64,000 nucleotides of DNA from Brotonthovivens ammoniilytica (GTDB taxonomy: Bacteria > Bacillota > Clostridia > Lachnospirales > Lachnospiraceae): contig NZ_JAOQJQ010000002.1 in NCBI RefSeq assembly GCF_025566885.1, forward strand, positions 1 to 64,000. The letters run 5' to 3'. Below the pieces are notes generated by a model. That model had not been told where the DNA came from and ran no database searches. It saw only the letters and a list, made by a program, of their open reading frames with translations. The translations under genes and the position numbers were made by a program. The stretch's first letter is position 1. Each line of letters begins with the position of its first letter. Shown here piece by piece: positions 53,160 to 61,916 of the stretch.

Positions 53160-53765
53160 ATGACAAGAAAGGTGGTTGAATCTATCGAGAATATAAAAAA
53201 ATATGGCATCATTTACGCCGATCCACCGTGGCACTACAACCAAAAAAATCTTTCTGGAGCAGCAGAACATCATTACCGCACCATGAGCATCGAAGAAATC
53301 TGTAAGCTGAAAGTGGCAGAAGTAGCCGATCAACATTGTGTCCTGTTTTTATGGGCGACATTTCCTCAATTACCCGAAGCCTTAAAGGTAATCAAAGCAT
53401 GGGGCTTTCAATATAAAACAGTTGCATTTGTTTGGCTAAAACAGAACAAAAGTGGAAAAGGATGGTTCTTCGGTCTTGGATTTTGGACAAGAGGAAATGC
53501 GGAAATCTGCCTGCTCGCCACAAAAGGAAAACCTCGCAGACAATCAAACCGTATCCATCAGTTTATTATCAGCCCTTTGCGTGAGCATAGTCAGAAACCG
53601 GATGAAGTCCGAGAGAAAATCGTTGCGCTGATGGGCGACCTGCCGCGATTGGAATTGTTTGCCCGCCAAAAAACAGATGGTTGGGATGTGTGGGGCAACG
53701 AGGTTGTAAGTGATGTTGAAATCAGCAGTTATGCAGAGAAAACAGGAGGTGGTTTATGTGTCTGA
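53160..53765 (+). CDS. MT-A70-family adenine DNA methyltransferase
   Basis: The protein has IIYADPPWHYNQ (catalytic DPPW, about residues 19-24), then HYRTMSIEEICKLKV, CVLFLWATFPQLPEALKVIKAWGF, FGLGFWTRGNAEICLLATKGKP and PLREHSQKPDEVREKI, the MT-A70 pattern. These enzymes make N6-methyladenine in DNA (or RNA). The start is uncertain: ATG 53160 has no ribosome binding site, whereas GTG/TTG codons at 53172-53176 follow AGAAAGGTGG. It interrupts the Maff2-VirB6 pair of the transfer operon and overlaps the VirB6-like start by eight bases. Confidence 0.85.
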   Translation: MTRKVVESIENIKKYGIIYADPPWHYNQKNLSGAAEHHYRTMSIEEICKLKVAEVADQHCVLFLWATFPQLPEALKVIKAWGFQYKTVAFVWLKQNKSGKGWFFGLGFWTRGNAEICLLATKGKPRRQSNRIHQFIISPLREHSQKPDEVREKIVALMGDLPRLELFARQKTDGWDVWGNEVVSDVEISSYAEKTGGGLCV

Positions 53766-54594
53766 TAACTGGGTCGTACAGAATCTTGAAAATGCCCTGA
53801 ACACATGGAATGAAAAGTTAGCCGAGATATGGCAGCTTATTACCCAGTCACCGGAGCAGTTCAAAGGCGGTACGATATGGTCTGTTATCCTGAATATCCA
53901 CGGCGCACTGCAGGCAATCGGGCTTGCCCTGCTGGTGCTGTTCTTTGTCGTTGGTGTCATGCGTACCTGCGGCAATTTTGCAGAAGTCAAAAAGCCGGAA
54001 CATGCTTTGAAGCTGTTTATCCGTTTCGCCCTTGCAAAAGGAGTCGTCACCTATGGCTTAGAGCTGATGATGGCTCTCTTTAACATCGTTCAGGGTGTGG
54101 TTTCCACGATTATGAATGCCGCTGGATTTGGCTCTGCCACACAAACGGTACTGCCGCAGGAAATCGTCACAGCCGTTGAGGACTGTGGCTTTTTTGAGAG
54201 CATCCCCCTCTGGGCAGTCACATTGATCGGCGGTCTGTTTATTACGATACTGTCGTTCATTATGATTATGTCTGTCTATGGCAGATTTTTTAAACTGTAT
54301 CTCTATACGGCGATTGCGCCTATCCCTCTTTCCACTTTTGCAGGGGAACCGAGTCAGAGTGTTGGCAAGAGCTTTATCAAAAGCTATGCCGCTGTCTGCC
54401 TGGAAGGTGCGATCATAGTGCTTGCCTGCATCATCTTTTCCCTGTTTGCAGCGGCTCCACCGGCAGTCAACCCGGATGCGGCAGCGGTATCTATGGTATG
54501 GAGCTACATCGGGGAACTGGTATTCAATATGCTCGTCTTAGTCGGTGCGGTCAAAATGGCTGACCGTGTTGTACGGGAAATGATGGGCTTATAA
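53758..54594 (+). CDS. VirB6/TrbL-like polytopic channel protein
   Basis: This 278-residue protein has about five to six membrane helices, starting with VILNIHGALQAIGLALLVLFFVVGV and later LWAVTLIGGLFITILSFIMIMSVYG and AIAPIPLSTFAGEPSQSVGKSFIKSYAAVCLEG, a hallmark of the VirB6-like proteins of Gram-positive elements. It probably forms the inner-membrane pore. I place the start at GTG 53758, eight bases after AGGAGG; the frame is open upstream to 53710 inside the methyltransferase gene. Confidence 0.88.
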   Translation: MSDNWVVQNLENALNTWNEKLAEIWQLITQSPEQFKGGTIWSVILNIHGALQAIGLALLVLFFVVGVMRTCGNFAEVKKPEHALKLFIRFALAKGVVTYGLELMMALFNIVQGVVSTIMNAAGFGSATQTVLPQEIVTAVEDCGFFESIPLWAVTLIGGLFITILSFIMIMSVYGRFFKLYLYTAIAPIPLSTFAGEPSQSVGKSFIKSYAAVCLEGAIIVLACIIFSLFAAAPPAVNPDAAAVSMVWSYIGELVFNMLVLVGAVKMADRVVREMMGL

Positions 54595-54607
54595 AGGAGG
54601 TATCCAT

Positions 54608-55048
54608 TTGGAAGTAAAGATCAATAAAGAAATCCGTAACTATACGGAAAGCATGTTTTTTGGACTGTCATTAAGGCAGTTCATTTTTTCTGTCCTTGCC
54701 TGCGGTGTTGCGGTAGGCTTGTATTTCCTTCTCCGTCCATACTTTGGCATGGAAACCCTTAGCTGGGTATGTATTTTAGGGGCCTTCCCCTTTGCGGCCA
54801 TGGGCTTTATCAAATATAACGGCATGACCGCAGAACAGTTTGTCTGGGCATGGTTTAAATCCGAATTTCTGATGCCAAAGAAACTGATGTTCCGGCCAGA
54901 CAATCTTTATTACGAAGCCATGAAGTCCAACATCGAAGCAAGAGAAAAAGGACTTCCTGTCGTTCCCAAGAAACAGAGACGAAAAGAGCGAAAGGAGAAA
55001 AAACAGGATAAGAAGAAAACGAAAAAGAATAAAGGAGGCGCAGCATGA
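54608..55048 (+). CDS. PrgI-family membrane protein
   Basis: The 146-residue protein starts MEVKINKEIRNYTESMFFGL with two adjacent membrane helices at about residues 25-70, and ends in a Lys-rich tail (KKQRRKERKEKKQDKK). This matches the PrgI family, a VirB3-like part of Gram-positive conjugation channels. It starts at a TTG behind AAGGAGG. Its stop overlaps the virB4 start by four bases (ATGA). Confidence 0.92.
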   Translation: MEVKINKEIRNYTESMFFGLSLRQFIFSVLACGVAVGLYFLLRPYFGMETLSWVCILGAFPFAAMGFIKYNGMTAEQFVWAWFKSEFLMPKKLMFRPDNLYYEAMKSNIEAREKGLPVVPKKQRRKERKEKKQDKKKTKKNKGGAA

Positions 55049-57378
55049 TTAAAACACTGAGAACCCTGTTCAAGCAGGATAAGGAAAAATTTGTGGTGCC
55101 AAAGTCGGTACAGAATGTCATTCCCATTTATACCATCTGGGAAGATGGCATTTTCCTTGTGGGCAGGAATAAATACGCAAAGACCTTTAAATTTGAGGAC
55201 ATCAATTATGCCGTGGCCAGCCGTGAGGACAAGGAAGCCATGTTTCTGGAATACTCTGAACTGCTCAATGCTTTTGACAGCGGCGCTACCACAAAGCTCA
55301 CCATCAATAACCGCCGTCTGAACCGGGTGGATTTTGAGCAGACCATCCTGATCCCTATGGCGGAGGACGGTCTGGATAAGTACCGTAAGGAGTACAACAA
55401 GATGCTGCTGGATAAGGCAACCGGAGCAAACTCTATCGTGCAGGACAAATATGTGACTATTTCTGTGTGCAAAAAGAATATCGAAGAAGCACGGAACTAT
55501 TTTGCCCGTGTGGGTGCCGACCTTGTCACTCATTTTTCCCGCCTGGGCGCACGATGCGTGGAACTGGAAGCGGAAGAAAAACTCCGTATCTTCCACGACT
55601 TCTACCGTACCGGCGAAGAAACCGCTTTTACCTTCGATATGGTACAGAGTATGCGCAAAGGCCATGATTTCAAAGACTTTATCTGCCCGGACACCTTTGA
55701 GTTTGAAAAGGACTGCTTCCGTATGGGAGATCGATACGGGCGTGTGATCTTCCTGAGAGAATACGCTGCCTATATCAAAGACAGCATGGTAGCGGAGCTT
55801 TGTGAGCTGAACCGCAACATGATGCTGTCCATTGATGTTGTCCCGGTTCCCACAGATGAAGCGGTGCGGGAAGTGGAAAACAGGCTGCTCGGTGTCGAAA
55901 CCAATATCACGAACTGGCAGAGAAAACAGAATCAGAACAATAACTTCTCGGCAGTTGTCCCTTATGACCTTGAGCAGCAGCGCAAGGAAAGCAAGGAATT
56001 TCTGGACGACCTGACAACCCGTGACCAGCGAATGATGTTTGCGGTGCTGACACTGGTGCATACCGCAGAAACCAAAGAACAGCTGGACAGCGATACGGAA
56101 GCCCTGCTGACCACAGCCAGAAAGCATTTGTGTCAGTTTGCGGTGCTGAAATATCAGCAGATGGACGGACTGAACACGGCGCTGCCGTTTGGTGTGCGTA
56201 AGATCGATGCCCTGCGCACGCTGACCACGGAAAGCCTTGCCGTATTTATTCCGTTCCGGGTACAGGAGATTTACCACAAGGACGGTATATATTACGGGCA
56301 GAATGTGATCAGCAAGAACATGATTATTGCCAACCGCCGCCATCTGCTCAATGGCAACTCCTTTATTCTCGGTGTGTCTGGTGCCGGTAAATCCTTTACG
56401 GCAAAAGAAGAAATGACCAATATCATCCTCACAGATCCCAATGCGGATGTCATTATTATCGATCCTGAACGGGAATATTCCCCGCTGGTCAAGGCCATGC
56501 AGGGCGAAGTCATCCACATTTCTGCGACCAGTGAAAACCACATCAATGCAATGGATATGAACTCCGATTACGGTGACGGCGCAAACCCGGTCATTCTGAA
56601 ATCGGAGTTTATTTTGTCTCTCTGTGAACAGCTCATTGGCGGTACAAGTTTGGGAGCAAAACAGAAATCCATTATTGACCGTTGTACGGCCAGTGTTTAC
56701 CGCCACTATCAGCAGGGTAATTATCAGGGTGTCCCGCCCACTTTGCAGGACTTCCGTGAAGAACTGCTCAAACAGAATGAGCCGGAGGCGCAGGAAATCG
56801 CCCTTGCCATTGAGCTGTTTACCGATGGCAGCCTGAACACCTTTGCCAAGAACACCAATGTGGATACCCACAGCCGTCTGATCTGTTATGACATTCTGGA
56901 TCTGGGCAAACAGTTACAGCCGATTGGTATGCTGGTTGTCCTTGACAGTATCTTAAACCGCATTACGCAGAACAGAGCCAAGGGCAGGAACACGTTCATT
57001 TTCATTGATGAAATCTATCTCCTGTTCCAGCATGAATACTCGGCAAACTTCCTCTTTACCCTTTGGAAGCGTGTGCGTAAATATGGTGCGTACTGTACCG
57101 GTATCACACAGAATGTAGACGACCTTTTGCAGAGCCATACCGCAAGGACAATGCTTGCCAACTCTGAATTTATCATCATGCTCAATCAGGCGTCTACGGA
57201 CAGGATTGAGCTTGCCAAGCTTTTGAACATCTCTGACCTTCAGATGGGCTATATCACCAATGTCGGTGCAGGACAGGGACTTTTGAAGGTAGGCAGTTCC
57301 CTTGTGCCATTTGTCAATAAATTCCCGCATAACACCGAACTGTATAAACTGATGACGACCAAGTTTGGAGAGGTATAA
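55045..57378 (+). CDS. VirB4-type conjugation ATPase
   Basis: The 777-residue protein powers the secretion channel. The N-terminal CagE/TrbE-like half (residues about 1-420) contains the EQTILIPMAEDGLDKYRKEYN region. The C-terminal ATPase has Walker A LGVSGAGKSFTAKEEM near residue 450, DVIIIDPEREYSPLVKAM and Walker B FIFIDEIYLLFQ near residue 650. NSEFIIMLNQASTDRIELAKLL lies near the end. AAAGGAGG lies in the prgI gene just before the ATG. Confidence 0.95.
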   Translation: MIKTLRTLFKQDKEKFVVPKSVQNVIPIYTIWEDGIFLVGRNKYAKTFKFEDINYAVASREDKEAMFLEYSELLNAFDSGATTKLTINNRRLNRVDFEQTILIPMAEDGLDKYRKEYNKMLLDKATGANSIVQDKYVTISVCKKNIEEARNYFARVGADLVTHFSRLGARCVELEAEEKLRIFHDFYRTGEETAFTFDMVQSMRKGHDFKDFICPDTFEFEKDCFRMGDRYGRVIFLREYAAYIKDSMVAELCELNRNMMLSIDVVPVPTDEAVREVENRLLGVETNITNWQRKQNQNNNFSAVVPYDLEQQRKESKEFLDDLTTRDQRMMFAVLTLVHTAETKEQLDSDTEALLTTARKHLCQFAVLKYQQMDGLNTALPFGVRKIDALRTLTTESLAVFIPFRVQEIYHKDGIYYGQNVISKNMIIANRRHLLNGNSFILGVSGAGKSFTAKEEMTNIILTDPNADVIIIDPEREYSPLVKAMQGEVIHISATSENHINAMDMNSDYGDGANPVILKSEFILSLCEQLIGGTSLGAKQKSIIDRCTASVYRHYQQGNYQGVPPTLQDFREELLKQNEPEAQEIALAIELFTDGSLNTFAKNTNVDTHSRLICYDILDLGKQLQPIGMLVVLDSILNRITQNRAKGRNTFIFIDEIYLLFQHEYSANFLFTLWKRVRKYGAYCTGITQNVDDLLQSHTARTMLANSEFIIMLNQASTDRIELAKLLNISDLQMGYITNVGAGQGLLKVGSSLVPFVNKFPHNTELYKLMTTKFGEV

Positions 57379-57383
57379 GGAAA

Positions 57384-58184
57384 GTGAGAGAGGAGACAGA
57401 GTGTTTAGATCTGCGCAATCAAATTTACTGTATGGATTGTATGGAGCTGATGGCGCATATCCCGGATAACTTTGTGTCACTGATCCTGACCGATCCGCCC
57501 TATGGCATCGCATACCAGAACCATTTTGCCAGACAGCCCCATGAAATATTGGATGGGGATCACGGGATTGATTATGAACGCTTTGCGTGGGAAAGTTACC
57601 GCATTTTGCGGGACAATTCCCACGCTTATTTTTTTACCCGGTTTGACTGCTATTCTTTTCATTACGACTGTCTGCGAAAAGCAGGATTTACGGTAAAAAA
57701 CTGTCTGGTGGTGGAGAAAGGGACACTGGGCGGCATCGGTGATCTGAAAGGCAGCTATGCCAATAATTCAGAATGGATCATTTTCTGTCAGAAAGGACGG
57801 CGATTGTTTCAGCAGACACAATTACTGGAGAACCGTAAAAAAGAAGGCACACAGTTCCATAAAGGCAGAGAACCGAGTAAGAAATACAAGACGAGGTTCC
57901 CTGCCTGTTGGTTTGGAGAGGAATATCCCAAGGCAACCTACAATGCCACATGGCAGAAGAAACATGGCATTTACCATCCAACCGTAAAAAATGTGGAGTT
58001 TTTGTCGTGGCTAATCCAGATTTCCAGTACCAGAAAGGAACTGGTCTTTGACGGTTTTATGGGGACTGGAAGCACTGCTTTGGCTGCCTTGGCAAACGAC
58101 AGGGATTATTTAGGTGCAGAGATCAATGAGGCATATTTTAAGATTGCGAAAAAACGGATAAAGGAGGTATTTTCAAATGTCTAA
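57384..58184 (+). CDS. Site-specific DNA methyltransferase, beta class
   Basis: The 266-residue protein has catalytic motif IV early, LILTDPPYGIAYQN near residue 34. The SAM motif is late, FDGFMGTGSTALAALANDRDYLGAEI near residue 228. That order is the beta class of N6-adenine/N4-cytosine enzymes. The target sequence is unknown. No restriction endonuclease gene is nearby, so it more likely protects the element during transfer than forms a restriction system. It starts at GTG behind AAGGAAA, six bases after virB4. Its last eight bases overlap the next gene. Confidence 0.9.
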   Translation: MREETECLDLRNQIYCMDCMELMAHIPDNFVSLILTDPPYGIAYQNHFARQPHEILDGDHGIDYERFAWESYRILRDNSHAYFFTRFDCYSFHYDCLRKAGFTVKNCLVVEKGTLGGIGDLKGSYANNSEWIIFCQKGRRLFQQTQLLENRKKEGTQFHKGREPSKKYKTRFPACWFGEEYPKATYNATWQKKHGIYHPTVKNVEFLSWLIQISSTRKELVFDGFMGTGSTALAALANDRDYLGAEINEAYFKIAKKRIKEVFSNV

Positions 58185-58581
58185 TATTCAATTTCGCTCC
58201 GCAGAGCATAGAGATTTCTTTCTGGAAAACATGAATAAGTGCAGAGTCAACGACAGCTATCACCGGGCATTTTTCTATGTCATGGGGATTGCTTCGGAAA
58301 CAAGGGCAAATATCAACCAGATGTTTGACTTTAAGAATGATTGTATCGAGCCGGATGGGATGCACGGTGGATGGCAGACCAGTGGAACCGTTAAGGTCTG
58401 CCGCCTCGCCTTTAATCTCTGGAATGGGTACACCGACATGAACAGCCCCCAGTCTTTTACACCGGAAGATCTGTTCTGCTGTGAGTTTGCCCCCTACTTC
58501 ATGGAGGGCATCAAGGTCAGGTATCCCGAATATTGCAGGGATCTTCCCGCACCCAGAAAACAAAACGAATTATCACGCTAA
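58177..58581 (+). CDS. DUF6075-like conserved protein
   Basis: The 134-residue protein reads MSNIQFRSAEHRDFFLENMN, with RVNDSYHRAFFYVMGIASETRANI and a region around WQTSGTVKVCRLAFNLWNG, then PEDLFCCEFAPYFMEGIKVRYPEY. I associate it with DUF6075, a family common in conjugative elements (from memory); function unknown. AAAGGAGG lies in the preceding methyltransferase gene, which it overlaps. Confidence 0.75.
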   Translation: MSNIQFRSAEHRDFFLENMNKCRVNDSYHRAFFYVMGIASETRANINQMFDFKNDCIEPDGMHGGWQTSGTVKVCRLAFNLWNGYTDMNSPQSFTPEDLFCCEFAPYFMEGIKVRYPEYCRDLPAPRKQNELSR

Positions 58582-58595
58582 GAAAGGAGAAACCC

Positions 58596-59369
58596 ATGAA
58601 AAAATATCAATCTATGATCTGTCTGATTGCCGCTGTGTGCCTTTTAGGTACGGCGGCATTTTCTGTTTATCACATCTATGATCATTACGCACAGTTGGAC
58701 GAGCAGACCGAAGTATTTGATGAGATTGCAGAAGTGGTGGCACAGGCTCCCGATGAAGAACCGGTTCCTGATGATGTTCCCGTCAGCGAAGGCCAAGATG
58801 TTCTGTCCAAATACAAGGAGCTGTATTTGCAGAATGAAGATATGGTGGGCTGGATTTCCATTTCCGGCACAACCATTAACTACCCTGTTATGCAGACAAA
58901 GGATGAACCGAATTACTATCTTAAACACAATTTTGAGAAGCAGTACAGTGATTTAGGTACTCCGTATATTCAGGAAAACTGTGATCTGCTTACCAGTGAT
59001 AATCTGATCATTTACGGGCATCACATCAGTGGCAACCGCATGTTTGGAGCTTTGGAGGATTATAAATCCAAGAGTTTTTATGAGGAACACAAAACCATTC
59101 AGTTTGATACCCTGACAGAACAGGCAGAGTATGAGATCGTTGCTGTATTTAAGACAGTCGCTTACAGCTCCAGCGGCTATCGCTATTATGATTTTGTAAA
59201 TGCGGAGAATGAGGAAGAATTTAATGCCTATATCAAAACGTGTAAAGAGCTTGCCCTATACGATACGGGTGTTACCGCAGACTATGGCGACAGGCTGATT
59301 ACCCTTTCTACCTGTGAGTATTCGGCTACAAATGGCAGGCTTGTTGTGGTGGCAAAAAGGACTGCATAA
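58596..59369 (+). CDS. srtB: Class B sortase
   Basis: The 257-residue protein has an N-terminal membrane anchor (about residues 7-27). The sortase core has IYGHHISGNRMFG (catalytic His142/143), LITLSTCEYSATNGR (catalytic Cys240 and Arg248) and the class-B-like region MVGWISISGTTINYPVMQ. It attaches surface proteins to the cell wall at (x)PxTG-type signals. The element's adhesin at 30507 ends in TPKTG and is the obvious substrate. ATG 58596 has AAGAAAGGAG; an upstream frame to 58533 is spurious. Confidence 0.93.
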   Translation: MKKYQSMICLIAAVCLLGTAAFSVYHIYDHYAQLDEQTEVFDEIAEVVAQAPDEEPVPDDVPVSEGQDVLSKYKELYLQNEDMVGWISISGTTINYPVMQTKDEPNYYLKHNFEKQYSDLGTPYIQENCDLLTSDNLIIYGHHISGNRMFGALEDYKSKSFYEEHKTIQFDTLTEQAEYEIVAVFKTVAYSSSGYRYYDFVNAENEEEFNAYIKTCKELALYDTGVTADYGDRLITLSTCEYSATNGRLVVVAKRTA

Positions 59370-59402
59370 GTAAGGTACAGCTTCTAAGAAAGGAGGGCTT
59401 CT

Positions 59403-61166
59403 ATGGCAGATATTAAAACCAGGGATGCAGTCAAAGGTACGATTAAGACCATAGATAAAGCCGCCGTTGCTTCAGAGCGTATGAAAGCTGCCTATGCAAA
59501 GACAAAGGAGAAAGCGGAAGAAGGATATTACGCCAACGAAGGTTCTGCTACGGAATATGCTGCGGATAAGATCTCCTATGCTTCTGACCGGGTAAAAGAT
59601 GAGGGTATCCATCAGTTCAATAAGCAAGGGCAAAAAAGCGCTAAGACTACCAAAGACAATATCGTTAAGGTAAAGGACAAAATGGCTGATTTTAAGCAGA
59701 AGCGGGCCGCCAAAGCTGCTGAGCAAAGGTCAGCAAGGAATGTGTCTGGACAGAACGGCTTGCAGATCCATCGTGGAACTGCAGGTCGTTCTCCTGTTTC
59801 AGATGCTTCTGTCCAGACCATAAAAACAGCAACAGATACCAAAAGAACGATTAAGCAGTCTGCCAGAAGTGCAGGAAAAACCGTCAAGACAGCGGCAAAA
59901 GGCTCTGTAAAAACAACCGAAAGAAGCGTAAAAACAGCACAGGTGACTTCTAAAGCGGCCATAAAGACCACTCAGCAGGCCACCAAAACAGCACAGGCTG
60001 CGGCAAAGGCTTCAGCGAAAACCGCACAGAAAGCAGCGCAGGCGGCAAGAGCATCCGCAAAGGCATCTGCGGTGGCTGCTAAAACAACCGTCAAAGCCAC
60101 CATAGCGGCTGTCAAAGCAATCATTGCAGGAACAAAAGCATTGATAGCAGCGATTGTTGCAGGCGGCTGGATCGCAGTAGTGATTATTCTGATCGTGGTA
60201 TTGCTTGGTTGTGCGATCTCTCTGTTTGGCGGAGGCAGTGAAAGCACTTCTTATACTCCGGTCAGTGCCGAGGTAGAAGCCTATGAACCGCTGATCCAGA
60301 AATATGCAAAGCAGCATGGGATTCCTGAATATGTAGAGCTTATCAAGGCGGTCATGATGCAGGAGTCTGGAGGACGGGGAAATGACCCCATGCAGGCATC
60401 GGAATGTGGGTATAACACACAGTACCCAAATACACCGAATGGCATTACAGACCCGGAATATTCCATCAATGTCGGTATCCAGAATTTAGCTGCCTGTCTG
60501 AATGCCGCACAAGTGGAAAATCCCGTTGACATGGATCGGATCAAACTGGCCCTGCAGGGATATAACTTTGGAAATGGCTATATTTCATGGGCGCAGACCA
60601 ATTACGGCGGCTACACTTATGCCAATGCGGTTGAGTTTTCTACGATACAAGCAGAGCGATTGGGATGGGACAGCTACGGGGATACCCAATATGTTTCTCA
60701 TGTACTGCGCTATTATCCCTTCGGACGGGTATTTACCGGCGGTGGTAATCAGGCAATCGTGGAAGTTGCCCTGACGCAGCTTGGCAATGAGGGCGGACAG
60801 CCCTACTGGTCATGGTATGGTTTCAGCAGTCGTGAAGAATGGTGCGCCTGCTTTGTTTCATGGTGTGCAGAACAGTGTGGCTATATCGAAGGTGGATTTA
60901 TCCCGAAATTTGCAGGATGCGTCAGCGGCGCAAACTGGTTTAAAGAACGGAACCAATGGCAGGACAGAAACTATGAGCCTACGGCGGGAGATATTATTTT
61001 CTTCGATTGGGAAGGCGATGGTTCAACCGACCATGTAGGTATTGTAGAGAAATGCGAAAACGGAGTTGTCTACACCGTAGAAGGAAATTCCGGTGATGCG
61101 GTAAAACAGAGACAATATACGGTTGGAAGCAGCTCCATCTATGGATATGGTGTTCCAGCCTATTAA
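59403..61166 (+). CDS. Bifunctional wall hydrolase of the transfer apparatus (lysozyme-like plus CHAP)
   Basis: Residues 1-240 are a Lys/Ala/Thr-rich cytoplasmic region with dense KTA repeats (for example KTAKDNIVKVKDKM and the KASAKTAQKAAQAA type). A membrane helix lies at about 248-278. A lysozyme-like domain follows: YVELIKAVMMQESGGRGNDPMQAS, catalytic E321. A CHAP domain ends the protein: EEWCACFVSWCAEQ, with Cys481/483 and His544 in STDHVGIVEK. This is the VirB1/CwlT-like enzyme that opens peptidoglycan for the channel. The protein probably faces outward after the membrane helix. AAAGGAGG precedes the ATG. Confidence 0.92.
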   Translation: MADIKTRDAVKGTIKTIDKAAVASERMKAAYAKTKEKAEEGYYANEGSATEYAADKISYASDRVKDEGIHQFNKQGQKSAKTTKDNIVKVKDKMADFKQKRAAKAAEQRSARNVSGQNGLQIHRGTAGRSPVSDASVQTIKTATDTKRTIKQSARSAGKTVKTAAKGSVKTTERSVKTAQVTSKAAIKTTQQATKTAQAAAKASAKTAQKAAQAARASAKASAVAAKTTVKATIAAVKAIIAGTKALIAAIVAGGWIAVVIILIVVLLGCAISLFGGGSESTSYTPVSAEVEAYEPLIQKYAKQHGIPEYVELIKAVMMQESGGRGNDPMQASECGYNTQYPNTPNGITDPEYSINVGIQNLAACLNAAQVENPVDMDRIKLALQGYNFGNGYISWAQTNYGGYTYANAVEFSTIQAERLGWDSYGDTQYVSHVLRYYPFGRVFTGGGNQAIVEVALTQLGNEGGQPYWSWYGFSSREEWCACFVSWCAEQCGYIEGGFIPKFAGCVSGANWFKERNQWQDRNYEPTAGDIIFFDWEGDGSTDHVGIVEKCENGVVYTVEGNSGDAVKQRQYTVGSSSIYGYGVPAY

Positions 61167-61193
61167 AAATCAGCAAAAGAAAACCAGAGGATT

Positions 61194-61553
61194 TTATTCC
61201 TCTGGCTCTTTTGCCATACATAGCCCGTTCACAGTTGCTTCTATAACGGACAGTTCTCTATCATTGAGTTTGTCGAGCTGTGCGTCTAAACGTCTGCGGA
61301 CGGAACTTTTCTTCACTTCTTTTTCAGGAAATATGTATTCATCAACAGACACATCGAACATGGTAATCAGTTGAATAAACAGCTCAATACTGGGATGTTG
61401 TCCCTCGTTCTCAATGGACTGAATGTGTCGTGGAGCATATCCAATGATCCCGGCAAGCTGCTCCCTTGTCATTCCTCTGGCTTCACGGGCTTTTTTGATC
61501 GCCTGTCCAATGGGCATAAAATCAAAGTCAAAATCGTTGTTTCTTTCGTCCAT
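61194..61553 (-). CDS. XRE-family helix-turn-helix regulator
   Basis: The 119-residue protein has an N-terminal helix-turn-helix domain (FMPIGQAIKKAREARGMTREQLAGIIGYAPRHIQSIENEGQHPS). A C-terminal segment for dimerisation follows, with RRRLDAQLDKLNDRELSVIEATVNGL. ATG 61553 follows AGGTGGTGAGCTT; the upstream extension to 61607 has none. It faces the transfer genes and is probably a repressor of ICE transfer or excision, but the operators are not identified. Confidence 0.88.
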   Translation of the reverse strand: MDERNNDFDFDFMPIGQAIKKAREARGMTREQLAGIIGYAPRHIQSIENEGQHPSIELFIQLITMFDVSVDEYIFPEKEVKKSSVRRRLDAQLDKLNDRELSVIEATVNGLCMAKEPEE

Positions 61554-61916
61554 AAGCTCACCACCTTGCAGCAATATAATGTTACTTTTATATTGTACAG
61601 AGGTCATAGTTCTTATGAAACGATGTGAAATTTCCTGTAATAAGAGATTTTATATCTTATATATAGAGATGAAATCTCAGATTCTCAATGTTCTATTTCA
61701 TAAATTAAAGGGATTTTGTTTGGAAACAAAATCCCTCGCATTTTTTCACCTGTTGATTTTAACCATCTAATAGAAATTTGATGGTTAATCTGAAATTCTT
61801 CTAATATTTAGAGCGTTTATATTCTAATAAATATCATCAAAAAAATCATACAAGCAACCACCTTGACTTTGCAAAATCGTTGCCCATTTATGTTGTCTGA
61901 CTCGTATAAATAGTTG
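61554..61916. other. AT-rich intergenic region between the regulator and the ABC operon
   Basis: About 360 bases contain no supported gene on either strand. Present are the terminator at 61709-61746, an imperfect hairpin (TTAACCATC/GATGGTTAA at 61759-61788) and promoter-like A/T runs for the regulator. I see no attachment-site repeat of the tRNA-Arg gene here. Confidence 0.6.
61709..61746 (+). terminator. Terminator hairpin
   Basis: AGGGATTTTGTTT (61709-61721) pairs with AACAAAATCCCT (61724-61735) around GGA, followed by CGCATTTTTT. It reads best on the plus strand but can also stop leftward transcripts from the ABC operon. The nearest plus-strand gene ends at 61166. Confidence 0.75.

Larger units (their letters stand above)
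27275..61607. mobile_element. Integrative and conjugative element, Tn1549-family type (right end not resolved)
   Basis: The span contains a full conjugation set: relaxase, MobC-like protein, VirD4, VirB4, PrgI, VirB6-like and Maff2-like proteins, PcfB and a lysozyme/CHAP hydrolase. It also has ParA/ParB, an antirestriction-like domain, a primase-like protein and a surface adhesin with sortase. GC content rises abruptly from the AT-rich chromosome after the tRNA-Arg region. The left limit may be at the broken tRNA (27274) or just after the intact one (27424). The right limit is set only by the last clearly conjugative gene and its neighbour; no integrase or attachment repeat was found, so the element may extend beyond the window. 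Confidence 0.8.

Noticed and set aside
54910..56871. 653-codon open frame on the minus strand opposite virB4
   Set aside because: It is a mirror frame produced by the codon bias of virB4; the product has no recognisable motifs, and virB4 on the other strand has all its expected motifs.
57384..58184. Restriction-modification system based on the beta-class methyltransferase
   Set aside because: No endonuclease gene lies next to it; the neighbours are conjugation genes and a DUF6075-like gene.
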